DNA from: an uncultured Sphingomonadales bacterium
GTDB taxonomy: Bacteria; Pseudomonadota; Alphaproteobacteria; Sphingomonadales; Sphingomonadaceae
NCBI GenBank assembly: GCA_903839675.1
Contig: CAIMDB010000012.1
Location: 62,001-126,000, forward strand
Reading direction: 5' to 3'
DNA length: 64,000 bases
Both the position numbers and the translations under genes were made by a program. A model generated the notes under the pieces. It did no database searches and was not told where the DNA came from. It saw nothing but the letters and a program-made list of their open reading frames with translations. Each line of letters opens with the position of its first letter. Within the stretch, counting starts at the first letter, position 1. This document shows positions 1 to 9,395 of this stretch, piece after piece.

Positions 1-152
1 TGGCCACAGACGGTGCAGACGGACAAATTCTCCTCATACTCTTTGATGAAGATCATCTGCGAGCAGGACGGGCACTTGTTCCAAAGATTGCCCTCGGTTT
101 CGCGCTTGGCGATGAAGGGCATCGCATTGCGGACACGGGTCAGCCAGTTCAT
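1..152 (-). CDS. accD: Acetyl-CoA carboxylase carboxyltransferase subunit beta, N-terminal part (runs off the window)
   Basis: Only the first 50 codons are present. They encode the N-terminal zinc ribbon of the beta subunit of acetyl-CoA carboxylase, with cysteine pairs at C27/C30 and C46/C49. The subunit transfers the carboxyl group from biotin to acetyl-CoA, the first committed step of fatty-acid synthesis, as part of a complex with AccA (encoded here at 16037-16978). The ATG overlaps the trpA stop by four bases (ATGA), so translation is probably coupled to trpA. The catalytic crotonase-fold part lies outside the window. Confidence 0.93.
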   Translation of the reverse strand, partial: MNWLTRVRNAMPFIAKRETEGNLWNKCPSCSQMIFIKEYEENLSVCTVCG

Positions 153-949
153 GCGGTTTTCTCCCGGGCGTGGTCCATCGCTGTGCGCAGCGACCGGACG
201 AAATCGCGGACCTTTGTGGGCGCGTTGGCGCCTTCGGCAGCGACAATATCAATGATCGCCGAGCCGACCACCACGCCATCCGCGACCTTTGCGATTTCGG
301 CGGCCTGTTCCGGCGTGCGGACGCCAAAGCCGACGGCAACGGGAATGTCCGTCGCGGCCTTCAGGCGGGCGACGGCGTCTTCGATTGAAGCCTGTGCTGC
401 CTGCTGCAATCCGGTGATCCCGGCGACCGAAACATAATAGAGAAAGCCCGAGGAGCCATCGAGAACTGCCGGAAGCCGCGCCGCGTCTGTCGTCGGCGTG
501 GCAAGGCGGATGAGCGAGATGCCTTCGGCCCGCAGCGCGGGTCCAAGTTCGGGGTCTTCCTCCGGCGGGATGTCGACGCAGATGACGCCGTCAACGCCCG
601 CAGTGGTGCACTCCGCCGCAAACCAATCGGCGCCGCGGATCGTCATTGGATTGGCATAGCCCATCAAGACGAGTGGAACATTGGGGTGGCGTGCGCGAAA
701 GCCCGTTGCGATGGCAAAGATGTCGGCCGTCTTTGTACCCGCGGCAAGGCTGCGGAGGTTGGCGCGCTGAATGGCGGGGCCATCCGCCATCGGGTCTGTG
801 AACGGCATGCCGAGTTCGACAACATCCGCACCGCCTTCAACGAGCGCGTCGAGGATAGCAGGTGTTGCATCCGGCGTCGGATCGCCGCCCGTGACGAAAC
901 AGACGAGGGCGGATCGGCCCGACTGGAAAGCAGAAGCGAAGCGCGACAT
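149..949 (-). CDS. trpA: Tryptophan synthase alpha subunit
   Basis: 266 residues, the usual length. TrpA cleaves indole-3-glycerol phosphate to indole and glyceraldehyde 3-phosphate; indole is channelled to TrpB. The catalytic glutamate is E45 (VVELG) and the catalytic aspartate D56 (DPMADG). A GVDGVICVDIPPEE stretch and the late glycine-rich phosphate site (GFGVRTPEQA) fit the TIM-barrel family. The start codon shares bases with the trpB stop (TAATG) and the stop overlaps accD (ATGA), so it sits inside a translationally coupled operon. Confidence 0.97.
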   Translation of the reverse strand: MSRFASAFQSGRSALVCFVTGGDPTPDATPAILDALVEGGADVVELGMPFTDPMADGPAIQRANLRSLAAGTKTADIFAIATGFRARHPNVPLVLMGYANPMTIRGADWFAAECTTAGVDGVICVDIPPEEDPELGPALRAEGISLIRLATPTTDAARLPAVLDGSSGFLYYVSVAGITGLQQAAQASIEDAVARLKAATDIPVAVGFGVRTPEQAAEIAKVADGVVVGSAIIDIVAAEGANAPTKVRDFVRSLRTAMDHAREKTA

Positions 950-2157
950 TAAAGCGACACCCTAAGGTGCTCCGCCACGGAGAAGATGTCCTTGTCGCCG
1001 CGACCACACAGGTTGACGAGAATGATCTGATCCTTGTCCATCGTGGGGGCGAGCTTGCGGACAGCTGCAATCGCGTGGGCGGGTTCCAGCGCGGGAATGA
1101 TGCCTTCGGTGCGGCAGAGCAGCTGGAAGCCTTCCAGCGCTTCGGTATCGGTGACGGAGGTATAATCGACGCGGCCGATTTCCTTGAGCCAGCTATGTTC
1201 AGGACCGATGCCCGGATAGTCGAGGCCAGCCGAGATGGAATGGCCTTCGGTGATCTGGCCGTCCTCATCCTGCAACAAATAGGTCTTGTTGCCATGGAGA
1301 ATGCCGGGGCGTCCGCCCGCGAGTGAAGCCGCATGCTCCTTGTCGAGACCATGGCCCGCGGCTTCGACGCCGAGCATCTTGACCGACGGATCATCAAGGA
1401 AGGGATGGAACAAGCCGATCGAATTGCTTCCGCCGCCGATGGACGCGACGAGAACGTCTGGCAGGCGACCGACGCGCGACAACATCTGCGCGCGGGCTTC
1501 TTTGCCGATCACGCTCTGAAAATCGCGGACCAGTTCGGGGTAAGGATGTGGACCTGCGGCGGTGCCGATGATGTAGAAAGTGTCGTCGACATTCGCGACC
1601 CAATCGCGCAGCGCCTCGTTCATGGCGTCCTTGAGTGTCGCCGCACCAGAGGTGACCGGCACCACTTCGGCGCCGAGCAGCTTCATGCGGAACACGTTTG
1701 GCGCCTGACGGGCCACGTCGGTCGCGCCCATATAGACGATGCAAGGCAGGCCGAAGCGGGCACAGACAGTTGCGGTCGCAACGCCATGCTGACCGGCCCC
1801 AGTTTCCGCGATGATCCGCGTCTTGCCCATGCGGATGGCGAGTAGGATCTGGCCGATGCAGTTGTTGATCTTGTGCGCGCCGGTGTGATTCAGCTCATCG
1901 CGCTTAAACCAGATTTGGGCACCGCCCAGCTCTTCGGTCAGGCGCGGGGCGAAATAGAGCGGGCTCGGGCGGCCCACATAATGTTCGAGCAGATCGTCAA
2001 ACTCGGCGTGAAAGGCGGGGTCCGCCTTCGCCTTGCGATATTCCGTTTCCAGATCAAGGACGAGCGGCATCAGCGTTTCGGCGACATAACGTCCGCCAAA
2101 CTGGCCAAAATGCCCGCGGTCGTCGGGCTGCGTACGGAGGGAGTTAATAAGTGTCAT
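949..2157 (-). CDS. trpB: Tryptophan synthase beta subunit
   Basis: 402 residues, normal for a TrpB1. It is a pyridoxal-phosphate enzyme that joins indole and serine to form tryptophan, in an alpha2beta2 complex with TrpA. The PLP lysine is K96 in [10 protein letters not shown], and the phosphate-binding glycine loop GGGSNSIG is visible in the middle of the protein. The start overlaps the trpF stop by four bases and the stop overlaps the trpA start, which supports one transcript with balanced alpha and beta synthesis. Confidence 0.98.
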   Translation of the reverse strand: MTLINSLRTQPDDRGHFGQFGGRYVAETLMPLVLDLETEYRKAKADPAFHAEFDDLLEHYVGRPSPLYFAPRLTEELGGAQIWFKRDELNHTGAHKINNCIGQILLAIRMGKTRIIAETGAGQHGVATATVCARFGLPCIVYMGATDVARQAPNVFRMKLLGAEVVPVTSGAATLKDAMNEALRDWVANVDDTFYIIGTAAGPHPYPELVRDFQSVIGKEARAQMLSRVGRLPDVLVASIGGGSNSIGLFHPFLDDPSVKMLGVEAAGHGLDKEHAASLAGGRPGILHGNKTYLLQDEDGQITEGHSISAGLDYPGIGPEHSWLKEIGRVDYTSVTDTEALEGFQLLCRTEGIIPALEPAHAIAAVRKLAPTMDKDQIILVNLCGRGDKDIFSVAEHLRVSL

Positions 2158-2783
2158 AAGTCGGCTGTCGCTTTAAGGAATGCGGCGATCTTGTCCACAT
2201 CCTTGATGCCCGGCGCGGATTCAACGCCCGACGCGACGTCGATAAAGCGGGCGCCTGTTCGGCCAATCGCTTCGGCGACATTGCCTGCATCAAGACCACC
2301 GGCCAGCAGCCATGGCAGGGGATGGGTAAATCCATCGAGGAGGGACCAATCAAAGCGCATACCTGTTCCACCTGGCAAGTCGGCGCCCTTTGGAGGCTTT
2401 GCATCATAGAGGACGTGGCTGACGGCATCTGCAAAGATGGCCGCTGCAGCCAAATCATCCCGCGTCTTAACGGGAATGGCCTTCCACACGTCACCACCGA
2501 GCGACGCCGCGAATTCAGGGCTCTCTTCGCCGTGAAGCTGAATGGTTTGTATACCGGTCTGCGCACGGATGGCGTCAATGCGGCCGCGCTCTGCATTCAC
2601 GACAAGGCCCACGGCTGTCACGTCTCTGTGCAACCGCTGCACAAGTGCCGCAGCACGCTCAATTGCAACGCTCCGTGGGCTTTTGGGGAAGAAGTTGAAG
2701 CCGATATGCGTTGCACCACCAAGAATGGCTGCATCAAGCGTCTCCTCCGTTGAGACGCCGCAGATTTTGACTTGAATCGGCAT
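2154..2783 (-). CDS. trpF: Phosphoribosylanthranilate isomerase
   Basis: 209 residues from an ATG at 2783. TrpF converts N-(5'-phosphoribosyl)anthranilate to its 1-deoxyribulose form, the third step of tryptophan synthesis. The catalytic cysteine is C8 in VKICGVS, and the matching aspartate lies in [10 protein letters not shown] near the C-terminus; [11 protein letters not shown] is the phosphate site. A TTG two codons upstream (2789) overlaps the pyrF stop as TTGA and is the alternative start. No trpC, trpD or trpE is in the window. Confidence 0.95.
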   Translation of the reverse strand: MPIQVKICGVSTEETLDAAILGGATHIGFNFFPKSPRSVAIERAAALVQRLHRDVTAVGLVVNAERGRIDAIRAQTGIQTIQLHGEESPEFAASLGGDVWKAIPVKTRDDLAAAAIFADAVSHVLYDAKPPKGADLPGGTGMRFDWSLLDGFTHPLPWLLAGGLDAGNVAEAIGRTGARFIDVASGVESAPGIKDVDKIAAFLKATADL

Positions 2784-2785
2784 GA

Positions 2786-3460
2786 TCAAATAGTCGCGTC
2801 GATGGCCCGTGCTGCCGCGTCCGGATCGTCGGCCTGCGTGATGGGCCGACCGATGACGAGAATCGACGCGCCATTATCCAAAGCCTGCCGTGGGGTCACG
2901 ACGCGCTTTTGGTCGCCGATTTTGCCGTCATTCGGGCGCACACCGGGGACGACAAAGAAGCCGCCGGGCCAAAGCTTGCGGGCAGCGGCGACTTCATTGC
3001 CCGAACAAACGACGCCATCGAGGCCCGATTCTTTGGCAAGCAGCGTCAGGCGTTCGACCTGATCATGCGGGGTTCCGTCCACACCAATCGATTGAAGGTC
3101 AGTCCCATCAAGGCTGGTCAGCACGGTGACGGCAACAACCTTCGTGCCATTGGGGGCTGCAGCCTTCGCATCTTCCATCATGGCGCGGCCACCGGCGGCA
3201 TGAACCGTCAGGATAGCGGGCTTTAATGGAGCGAGGGCCTGCACCGCCTTGCCGACGGTATTTGGAATGTCGTGCAGTTTCAGATCGAGGAAAATCGGCA
3301 GGCCAAGCTGTGCCATTTCCCGAACACCGGCGCGTCCGTTGGCGGAAAAAAATTCGAGGCCAAGTTTGATCCCGCCGACATGATGCTTGACCTTCGCGAC
3401 AATCTCACGGGCCTTCTCAAGTTCTGGTGTGTCGATGGCGACATAAATTGGGCTGGTCAT
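2786..3460 (-). CDS. pyrF: Orotidine 5'-phosphate decarboxylase
   Basis: 224 residues, type I family. PyrF decarboxylates OMP to UMP, the last step of pyrimidine synthesis. The catalytic D-x-K-x-x-D array is D59, K61, D64 in FLDLKLHDIPNT, and the phosphate site is near VIGRPITQADDP. It lies between lapA and trpF in the tryptophan operon and its start overlaps the lapA stop (ATGA). Both PyrF and TrpF handle phosphoribosyl-derived substrates, but no regulatory link is visible. Confidence 0.97.
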   Translation of the reverse strand: MTSPIYVAIDTPELEKAREIVAKVKHHVGGIKLGLEFFSANGRAGVREMAQLGLPIFLDLKLHDIPNTVGKAVQALAPLKPAILTVHAAGGRAMMEDAKAAAPNGTKVVAVTVLTSLDGTDLQSIGVDGTPHDQVERLTLLAKESGLDGVVCSGNEVAAARKLWPGGFFVVPGVRPNDGKIGDQKRVVTPRQALDNGASILVIGRPITQADDPDAAARAIDATI

Positions 3461-3795
3461 GAAACCCCCGGTGGCACGGCAATTGGTGCAGCGGAAGGGG
3501 GAATCGCACCGGTGGTTGGTGTTTCAACAGGCTTGGGCTCAAGCATGGCGCGCGTCTCGGCCAATTGGCGTTCCACCTGCATCAATTTGCGGTGCAGCGA
3601 CCAGCGGGTCGCCTGATGCAAAAGATAATAGGGAAGAAATCCAAGCAGAAAGGCGGCACCAATGACTAAGGGCAGATAAGTCTGCAGCAGCAATCCGCTC
3701 CAAAGTGTAATGGTAATGCTGGTCCAGTTGCTGAGCGAGAACGCGACAAGCACCACCGCAATCACGACCCAGAAGATGGTTTTGAGAAACTGCAT
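3457..3795 (-). CDS. LapA-domain (DUF1049) inner-membrane protein
   Basis: 112 residues. Two hydrophobic segments, at about residues 3-23 and 42-62, are separated by a short polar loop with NWTSITITLW, the pattern of the lipopolysaccharide assembly protein A domain. A charged helix (about 65-90) and a proline-rich tail follow. In E. coli the LapA/LapB pair controls LpxC degradation; here only the LapA domain is present, so the role is inferred from the family. It is the first gene of the pyrF-trpFBA-accD unit, whose promoter should lie in 3796-3860 or further upstream. Confidence 0.85.
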   Translation of the reverse strand: MQFLKTIFWVVIAVVLVAFSLSNWTSITITLWSGLLLQTYLPLVIGAAFLLGFLPYYLLHQATRWSLHRKLMQVERQLAETRAMLEPKPVETPTTGAIPPSAAPIAVPPGVS

Positions 3796-3825
3796 GCGAC
3801 ATCCATTCCAACCAATTGAGATAGC

Positions 3826-6132
3826 TTAGGACACAGCGGCCATCTTGGCCAGAGGACCTTGTGCAAGCTCCGCCCGCAAAACGGGGAAGAGATCAGCTAC
3901 AGCGTTTAGCTGCGTTTCTTCTTCAGCCAAAATCGCCGAGAGCATGCGGTATTTGTAGCGGTCAACCACGTCGGGGGTTTGCGACGGAGCGGTGGAAAAG
4001 ATGATGTCGATCAGTCTTTCTGCCCCGTGCAAGCGGCCCCAAAGATAATCATTTTCCCGATACTTCCGGCTGAAGAAGGCGCCGAAACTGTTGAACTCGA
4101 TTCCCTTTAGCGTCGCCGCCGCACCGCCGGAACGAATGGATTGTGCGTCGTCTGGGGCGATCCGGTCCACCTTGATCGGGTTAAACTCGTCCAATCCCTC
4201 GCCTTGTAACATCGGAAGCGTGCTGATGTCGAAAAAGGGAAAGCCGAGATAAGTCAGGAGCGGACGACGACATAATGCCTTGGGGCAGGCGGTCAGTGCG
4301 GCTGCAAGTGCTTCGTCGGTTTCGGCGTCATGGCGGACGAGATCCTGCTGATCGGCAAGGGCGTCTAAAAAGGCCGATGGGTTGTCCATGCAGATATTTT
4401 TGTAAGTTCCGGCATTCTGCATGTCGATTAACGGCGCCAAGCGATCGTAAATTGTGCTGCGCAGGTGGATCAGATCGGCATCGGACGCCTCGCCTGTATC
4501 GACCATCGCCGTTACATTTCGGGCAAGAAAGCGCAGGCGACGGATGCGAAAGCCGACATCCAGCTGCCGGAAGAAGATAACCGATGGGTCGCGTTCATTG
4601 TGTCGGGCGCTACTGATCTGATCGACCCCGCGGGCGCGGATTTCATTCCAAAGGTCTCGGCGAAACTGGTCTGCGGCGAAGTCTGGTCGCCCGGCAGATA
4701 TGCGTGCAGCAAGGTCTGCAATTTCTTCGACAATGCCGGAAAGCTTCAGATGCGCATATGCTGCATAGGCAAACCCGGAATCAGACGCTGACCGTTCATG
4801 TGCCTTAACGCGCCAACTCGCGACCCGCTTTGGCGTCGGGCTATCCAGAAAGAAGGTGCGCCCGAATAAGGACTGGATGGTATCTTCCACCTCGGGCGTC
4901 AGAGCATCCACGATGTGCTGCATGCGTCGAATACGCGTCGACCGCGCGTCGATGGCATCCAGATTGTCGCGAATGGGCTGTTCGCGGGGAAGTTCGGACA
5001 TCGCCCCAATGATGGTCGTGAAAAAGCCGGGGCGGTCAGATTGGCCTGCTCGCTTGAGAGAGATGGCGCGAATGCCGGGCTTTGGATCAATGTAGACAAA
5101 GCGCCGGTCAACCTCGCGACGTGCGGGACGGTCCTTCAATTTGTCGATTGCCGCATGAAAAGGGGCATTTGCCAAAACCGATCCATCGACGAGCGTAAGA
5201 TCATTGATGTTCAGGATTGTCTTGGGAAACGCGGCGTTGACGAAGTCCGCGCGATCACTCCAAGTGTCACCTCGCATCGCAATAAGCTGGTCCATCTCTG
5301 CGAGCTTCAGCGGCGGAAACGCGCCTGGAAAGCTGGACGTAGCGCGCGCCGCAAAAGCGAGGGAGGCTGAGCTGGAAAGAAGCATATCTTGATCCGGGTC
5401 GTGCCTGAACGAGAGCACCAAGCGATGCTCATTCTCGACGACATGATTTGGTGAATTCAGGCGCAGTTGCTCTGGATGTCCGCGAAAGTCTGTGACCGTT
5501 ACGGCAAGGTCGAGGGGTTGGCCGTTCGGTAGGAGAGGCTTGCCTGTTTCGGATTTGTCCATGGCGGCAAAAGCATCAAGAATCATGCCGCTCAATACCT
5601 GCCCGCCAAAAGGCGGTTCAAACCAACGGGCGCGGACAAAGCGGGTAAGTTTGCTGCGGACCTCTTGCCGCGCCTCGCTTGCCACGGTCTTCTCAATGGT
5701 GCCGCCGGAGCGATTGGCGAGGTACCAAGCGACAGGCATAGCCCAAAATTTCGTCAAGCGTGACATTGGGCGCGCATCAGGATCGAGGAGCTTGTCGACA
5801 TCAGCTTCTTCGAGCCAGAGCTTTGTGAGCGGCTCTATGGACTGTCCGGTCGCGACAGCCTTAGCCAAAAAGATACCGTTAATCCCACCTGCGCTCGCGC
5901 CCGTTATGATGTCGGTGAGGACGCGGATTTTGAGTTGCTGGTTGTCAGCAATCTCCTCCAATATGTCACGATATATGTCCTCCGTGGTGGAGAGGTCATC
6001 GTCATCATCGGCGTGAAAAGCCCGGCTTGCGCGGGCGAGCTTCCATATCTCTTTGGTGATGCCGTGCATGTAAACGGCGAGGCTGATGCCACCATAACAA
6101 ACGAGTGCCAGCCGCAATTCCTTTTCACGCAT
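3826..6132 (-). CDS. Patatin-like phospholipase (large DUF3376-type)
   Basis: 768 residues from the ATG at 6132; the frame stays open 20 codons further, but homologues as I know them begin at MREKELRLAL. The patatin serine is S80 in GASAGG and the dyad aspartate D316 in LVDGSVLANAP, with RATSSFPGAFPP (about 263-274) between. These residues predict an acyl hydrolase acting on membrane lipids. The C-terminal half has no motif I recognise beyond the family extension. No signal peptide, so probably cytoplasmic or peripheral. The next gene upstream is a divergent Crp/Fnr regulator, which may control it. Confidence 0.88.
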   Translation of the reverse strand: MREKELRLALVCYGGISLAVYMHGITKEIWKLARASRAFHADDDDDLSTTEDIYRDILEEIADNQQLKIRVLTDIITGASAGGINGIFLAKAVATGQSIEPLTKLWLEEADVDKLLDPDARPMSRLTKFWAMPVAWYLANRSGGTIEKTVASEARQEVRSKLTRFVRARWFEPPFGGQVLSGMILDAFAAMDKSETGKPLLPNGQPLDLAVTVTDFRGHPEQLRLNSPNHVVENEHRLVLSFRHDPDQDMLLSSSASLAFAARATSSFPGAFPPLKLAEMDQLIAMRGDTWSDRADFVNAAFPKTILNINDLTLVDGSVLANAPFHAAIDKLKDRPARREVDRRFVYIDPKPGIRAISLKRAGQSDRPGFFTTIIGAMSELPREQPIRDNLDAIDARSTRIRRMQHIVDALTPEVEDTIQSLFGRTFFLDSPTPKRVASWRVKAHERSASDSGFAYAAYAHLKLSGIVEEIADLAARISAGRPDFAADQFRRDLWNEIRARGVDQISSARHNERDPSVIFFRQLDVGFRIRRLRFLARNVTAMVDTGEASDADLIHLRSTIYDRLAPLIDMQNAGTYKNICMDNPSAFLDALADQQDLVRHDAETDEALAAALTACPKALCRRPLLTYLGFPFFDISTLPMLQGEGLDEFNPIKVDRIAPDDAQSIRSGGAAATLKGIEFNSFGAFFSRKYRENDYLWGRLHGAERLIDIIFSTAPSQTPDVVDRYKYRMLSAILAEEETQLNAVADLFPVLRAELAQGPLAKMAAVS

Positions 6133-6279
6133 GGCGAAAAGGTATCGCGGCTGGCACCAATGGTCGAGCGAATAAACGCCCGACGCCCCCATTTCCTGAT
6201 TGCGACCCAGGACACTTCAAAAAGCCGAACGGCCTTGCGGATATCCCTGTAACGATACTGTCTTTCGAGGACTGTAAAT

Positions 6280-6291
6280 AAGTGTACACTT
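6280..6291. promoter_or_regulatory. 12-base perfect palindrome upstream of the Crp/Fnr gene
   Basis: AAGTGTACACTT reads the same on both strands. It lies between the divergent patatin and Crp/Fnr genes, about 40 bases before the preferred regulator start. A looser TGTA-N8-TACA pair (6273-6288) overlaps it. It is a candidate operator, possibly for the neighbouring regulator itself; binding is inference. Confidence 0.35.
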
Positions 6292-6331
6292 TGCTTTCTT
6301 TTTGCGGGTGGTGGCTGTGGACGCAGGCGGC

Positions 6332-7024
6332 ATGCCAAATCGGGGGATTATTTCCCGACTGAGCCCTGCGGCAAAGTCGAAGCTCAGGGCCGTTTGCACC
6401 CGCAAAACATATGTTTCTGGCCAGTTGATTCACCAAAGGGGTGATAAGCGCGCCGGGGTGGACTTCATCATTTCCGGCATGGTTCGGCTGGGAGCGGTTG
6501 GCCGCTCCGGCCAAGTCATTTCGGCGTTCATGCTGTCCGCTGGAGACATGTTTGGGGAAGTGACCGTTTTTGGGCGGCTCTCCCGGATGCAGGACGCCCA
6601 TGCACATGGCCAGACCGTCATCGATCATCTTTCGGCAGCGCGGTTCCGTCTCTTTCTGGAAGAGTTTCCGGAAGTCGTTGATCTTGTTCTGGAATTAATG
6701 GCACTGCGTCAGGCGCGCGCCATAATTGCGATTGATGAAATTCTGCGGCTCCCGTTAATCGACCGGCTTGGGAGGTTGTTGCTCGATCTCGACCGGTTGA
6801 GCGGGAATGCAGGCGTTGTGCCTGTGGCAAAAAATGACTTAGCGGAACGGCTCGGCGCATCCCGTGTCGCTGTGAGCAATGCTTTGGCCCAGTTGGCGGC
6901 GCTTGGTTTTGTACGTTCCGGCTATGGTCGCGTTGATATTTCAGAGCCGGCTGCGCTGCAGGTTTGGTTGTCCAGCCGGAATGAAGCGCATCCTGCAGAC
7001 GCATTGGCGCGCTATCAAGATTGA
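6332..7024 (+). CDS. Crp/Fnr family transcriptional regulator
   Basis: 230 residues from the ATG at 6332 (an in-frame TTG at 6302 is the alternative). The N-terminal half is a cyclic-nucleotide-binding-type beta barrel with GQLIHQRGD and SAGDMFGEVTVFG; the C-terminal winged helix contains NDLAERLGASRVAVSNAL. There is only one cysteine in the N-terminal region, so an Fnr-type iron-sulfur sensor is unlikely. The ligand cannot be told: the phosphate-binding Arg-Ser pair of true cAMP receptors is not obvious. Targets are unknown; the divergent patatin gene and itself are natural candidates. Confidence 0.88.
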   Translation: MPNRGIISRLSPAAKSKLRAVCTRKTYVSGQLIHQRGDKRAGVDFIISGMVRLGAVGRSGQVISAFMLSAGDMFGEVTVFGRLSRMQDAHAHGQTVIDHLSAARFRLFLEEFPEVVDLVLELMALRQARAIIAIDEILRLPLIDRLGRLLLDLDRLSGNAGVVPVAKNDLAERLGASRVAVSNALAQLAALGFVRSGYGRVDISEPAALQVWLSSRNEAHPADALARYQD

Positions 7025-7078
7025 CGTTTCAAGTTCACAACCATATGTTCTTATTTCGTTCACATTCGGAGGAGCCTG

Positions 7079-8452
7079 ATGGCGCGCGTTCAAAAGCGCT
7101 TTGTTTGCCAGAATTGCGGCAGCGTTAGCTCCAAATGGGCAGGCCAATGCGTGGACTGCAACGAATGGAACTGCATCGTCGAAGACGCAGGTTCTGTCGT
7201 GACGCCGTTTCGGGCCAAGCATGACTTGCAGGGCGGCGGTCAATGGATCGAACTGGTCGGGCTCGACACCAAGATTTCCCTGCCGGACCGCCTTTCGAGC
7301 GGCATCAAGGAGTTGGACCGCGCCTTGGGCGGCGGGTTTGTGGCAGGCTCTGCCACGCTCATCGGCGGTGATCCGGGTATCGGCAAGTCAACGCTCTTGC
7401 TGCAGGCGTCGGCGCGATTGGCCAAAGAGGGCAAGTCCGTCGCCTATATCTCGGGCGAAGAAGCGACGGATCAGGTCAGACTGCGCGCGCGGCGTCTAGG
7501 TTTGGCGGATGCGCCAGTGATGCTTGGCGCTGCAACATCGGTGCGGGATATTTTGACCACGCTCGGGTCATCGGCGCCACCGGCTTTGGCGATCATCGAC
7601 TCCATCCAAACTATGCACAGTGATCTCATCGAAGGCGCTCCGGGCACCGTCAGTCAAGTGCGGGCATCTGCGCAGGAACTCATTCGATTTGCCAAGGAAC
7701 GCGGGACGGCTCTCGTTCTTGTCGGGCATGTGACGAAAGACGGCTCTATTGCGGGTCCACGTGTCCTTGAACATATGGTCGATACTGTCCTCAGCTTTGA
7801 GGGGGAACGCAGCCACCAATATCGCATCTTGCGCGCCATCAAGAACCGCTTCGGCGGAACGGATGAAATTGGCGTTTTCGCAATGGAGACCGCGGGTCTT
7901 TCTGAGGTCGGCAACCCGTCTTCGCTCTTCCTCACTGCGCGGGATGAGACAGTTACCGGCACCACCGTCTTCCCGGCCTTGGAAGGCACGCGCCCTGTGT
8001 TGGTTGAGGTACAGGCGCTGACGGTGCGGCTGGCCAGTGGCGCCACGCCGCGGCGCGCGGTGGTGGGTTGGGACAATGGGCGCCTTGCCATGATCTTAGC
8101 TGTGCTTGAGGCGCGCTGCGGACTCTCTTTATCGTCTGCGGAAGTCTATCTCAATATTGCCGGCGGTTATCGCCTGTCAGACCCGGCTGCGGACTTAGCC
8201 GTGGCCGCAGCCCTGATCTCGTCTTGGACAGAACGACCCGTGCCAATCGACACGATTGCGTTTGGGGAAGTCGCTTTGTCCGGAGAAATTCGGCCCGTTG
8301 CGCATTCTGCCCTGCGGTTGAAGGAAGCATCAAAGCTTGGGTTTGAACGGGCGTTTGGGCCTGTGGGCTTGGATGCCAATGGGGGTGACATCAGGGTTCA
8401 ATCTTTCCGGACGCTCGGGCAATTCGTTGACCATCTCCTCGCCCGGGGATAG
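7079..8452 (+). CDS. radA: DNA repair protein RadA (Sms)
   Basis: 457 residues. RadA is a RecA-like, DnaB-like helicase that processes branched recombination intermediates. The sequence shows an N-terminal zinc finger (C10, C13, C24, C27), a Walker A motif GDPGIGKST (97-105), the family-specific KNRFG at 255-259, and a C-terminal Lon-protease-like domain (about 340-455). An SD-like GGAGG precedes the ATG. It heads a plus-strand run radA-cvpA-NifU-like-antiporter with short spacers. Confidence 0.97.
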   Translation: MARVQKRFVCQNCGSVSSKWAGQCVDCNEWNCIVEDAGSVVTPFRAKHDLQGGGQWIELVGLDTKISLPDRLSSGIKELDRALGGGFVAGSATLIGGDPGIGKSTLLLQASARLAKEGKSVAYISGEEATDQVRLRARRLGLADAPVMLGAATSVRDILTTLGSSAPPALAIIDSIQTMHSDLIEGAPGTVSQVRASAQELIRFAKERGTALVLVGHVTKDGSIAGPRVLEHMVDTVLSFEGERSHQYRILRAIKNRFGGTDEIGVFAMETAGLSEVGNPSSLFLTARDETVTGTTVFPALEGTRPVLVEVQALTVRLASGATPRRAVVGWDNGRLAMILAVLEARCGLSLSSAEVYLNIAGGYRLSDPAADLAVAAALISSWTERPVPIDTIAFGEVALSGEIRPVAHSALRLKEASKLGFERAFGPVGLDANGGDIRVQSFRTLGQFVDHLLARG

Positions 8453-8461
8453 CGATAGCGC

Positions 8462-8962
8462 ATGACCGCACTCGATATCTTCGTTCTGTTCCTGATGGGC
8501 GGGGCTGGCTTGCTTGGCTTCAAGCGGGGTTTTGTGACTGAATCGCTGTCCTTAGGGGCGTGGGTTTTGGCCATTGCAGCCGTGAAGGTTTTGCACGGGC
8601 CGGTGTCATCTCGGCTTGCCGGAATGGTTGGGACCGAGTCTGGCGGCTCCGCTCTGGCCTTTGCCTTGATCTTCGGTCTGGCCATGTTTGCGGGGAGAAT
8701 GATTGCCCGCAAAATTGGCGCTGAGACGAAAAGCTCGTTCATTGGGTCTTTTGACCGTGTGCTCGGGCTTGGCTTTGGCGTTGTGAAGGGTCTCATTCTG
8801 GCGACCGTCGTGTTTCTGTTCTTTGCGCTGATTTTTGATCTCATACGGGGCAGTGAAAATCGACCCGAATGGATGACGCAGTCTCGCACCTATCCGTTGC
8901 TGCGGGCGAGTGGTGATGCGCTTATCGGCTTTGTGAACGAACATCGCAGCAAGGCAGAATAA
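8462..8962 (+). CDS. cvpA: CvpA family membrane protein
   Basis: 166 residues with four hydrophobic segments (about 3-22, 28-50, 62-84, 100-126) and the family's GFKRGFVTESLSLGAW near the first loop. CvpA is needed for colicin V production and envelope stress tolerance in enterics; the molecular function is not settled. It starts nine bases after radA and ends one base before the next gene, so it is co-transcribed. Confidence 0.9.
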   Translation: MTALDIFVLFLMGGAGLLGFKRGFVTESLSLGAWVLAIAAVKVLHGPVSSRLAGMVGTESGGSALAFALIFGLAMFAGRMIARKIGAETKSSFIGSFDRVLGLGFGVVKGLILATVVFLFFALIFDLIRGSENRPEWMTQSRTYPLLRASGDALIGFVNEHRSKAE

Positions 8963-8963
8963 G

Positions 8964-9395
8964 GTGGCGAGCGCGCTCTATTCCAAAGACATATTACGAC
9001 TGGCAACCTCGATCCCGCATCTTGGGCGCTTGGCAGAGCCGCAAGGGACATCTGAGCGGCGGTCGCCGGTCTGTGGTAGTCGCATCACGGTCGACGTTGT
9101 CATGGACGCAGAAGGCCACATTCTCGATATCGGACAAATGGTGAGCGCCTGCGCGCTAGGGCAGGCGTCTGCCGCGATCATGGGGCAAGGCGCGGTTGGC
9201 CGTTCGGCGACGGATCTTAATTGGGCGCGCGACGCGCTTGCCGCTTGGCTGGCAGGTGAGGGGGCACTGCCGGAAGGCTGGCCTGATCTTGAGGTGTTTG
9301 AGCCCGCGCTGGGGCATGCCGCGCGTCACGGTGCCATAAGGCTTCCGTTTGAAGATGTCGCCGAAGCCGCAACCAACGCCACCGCCGATGCATGA
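8964..9395 (+). CDS. NifU/IscU-like iron-sulfur scaffold-related protein
   Basis: 143 residues from a GTG. The region SPVCGSRITVDV and SACALGQASAA resembles the IscU/NifU N-terminal fold, with cysteines at C37 and C63. The third ligand cysteine of classical IscU is not seen, so cluster assembly is uncertain; many alphaproteobacteria carry this shorter, stand-alone form. It begins one base after cvpA and overlaps the antiporter start by eight bases. Confidence 0.75.
   Translation: MASALYSKDILRLATSIPHLGRLAEPQGTSERRSPVCGSRITVDVVMDAEGHILDIGQMVSACALGQASAAIMGQGAVGRSATDLNWARDALAAWLAGEGALPEGWPDLEVFEPALGHAARHGAIRLPFEDVAEAATNATADA

Noticed and set aside
149-3795. Tryptophan attenuator or TRAP-type leader
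   Set aside because: The trp genes here are internal to a lapA-led operon; no leader peptide with tandem Trp codons is seen ahead of trpF.
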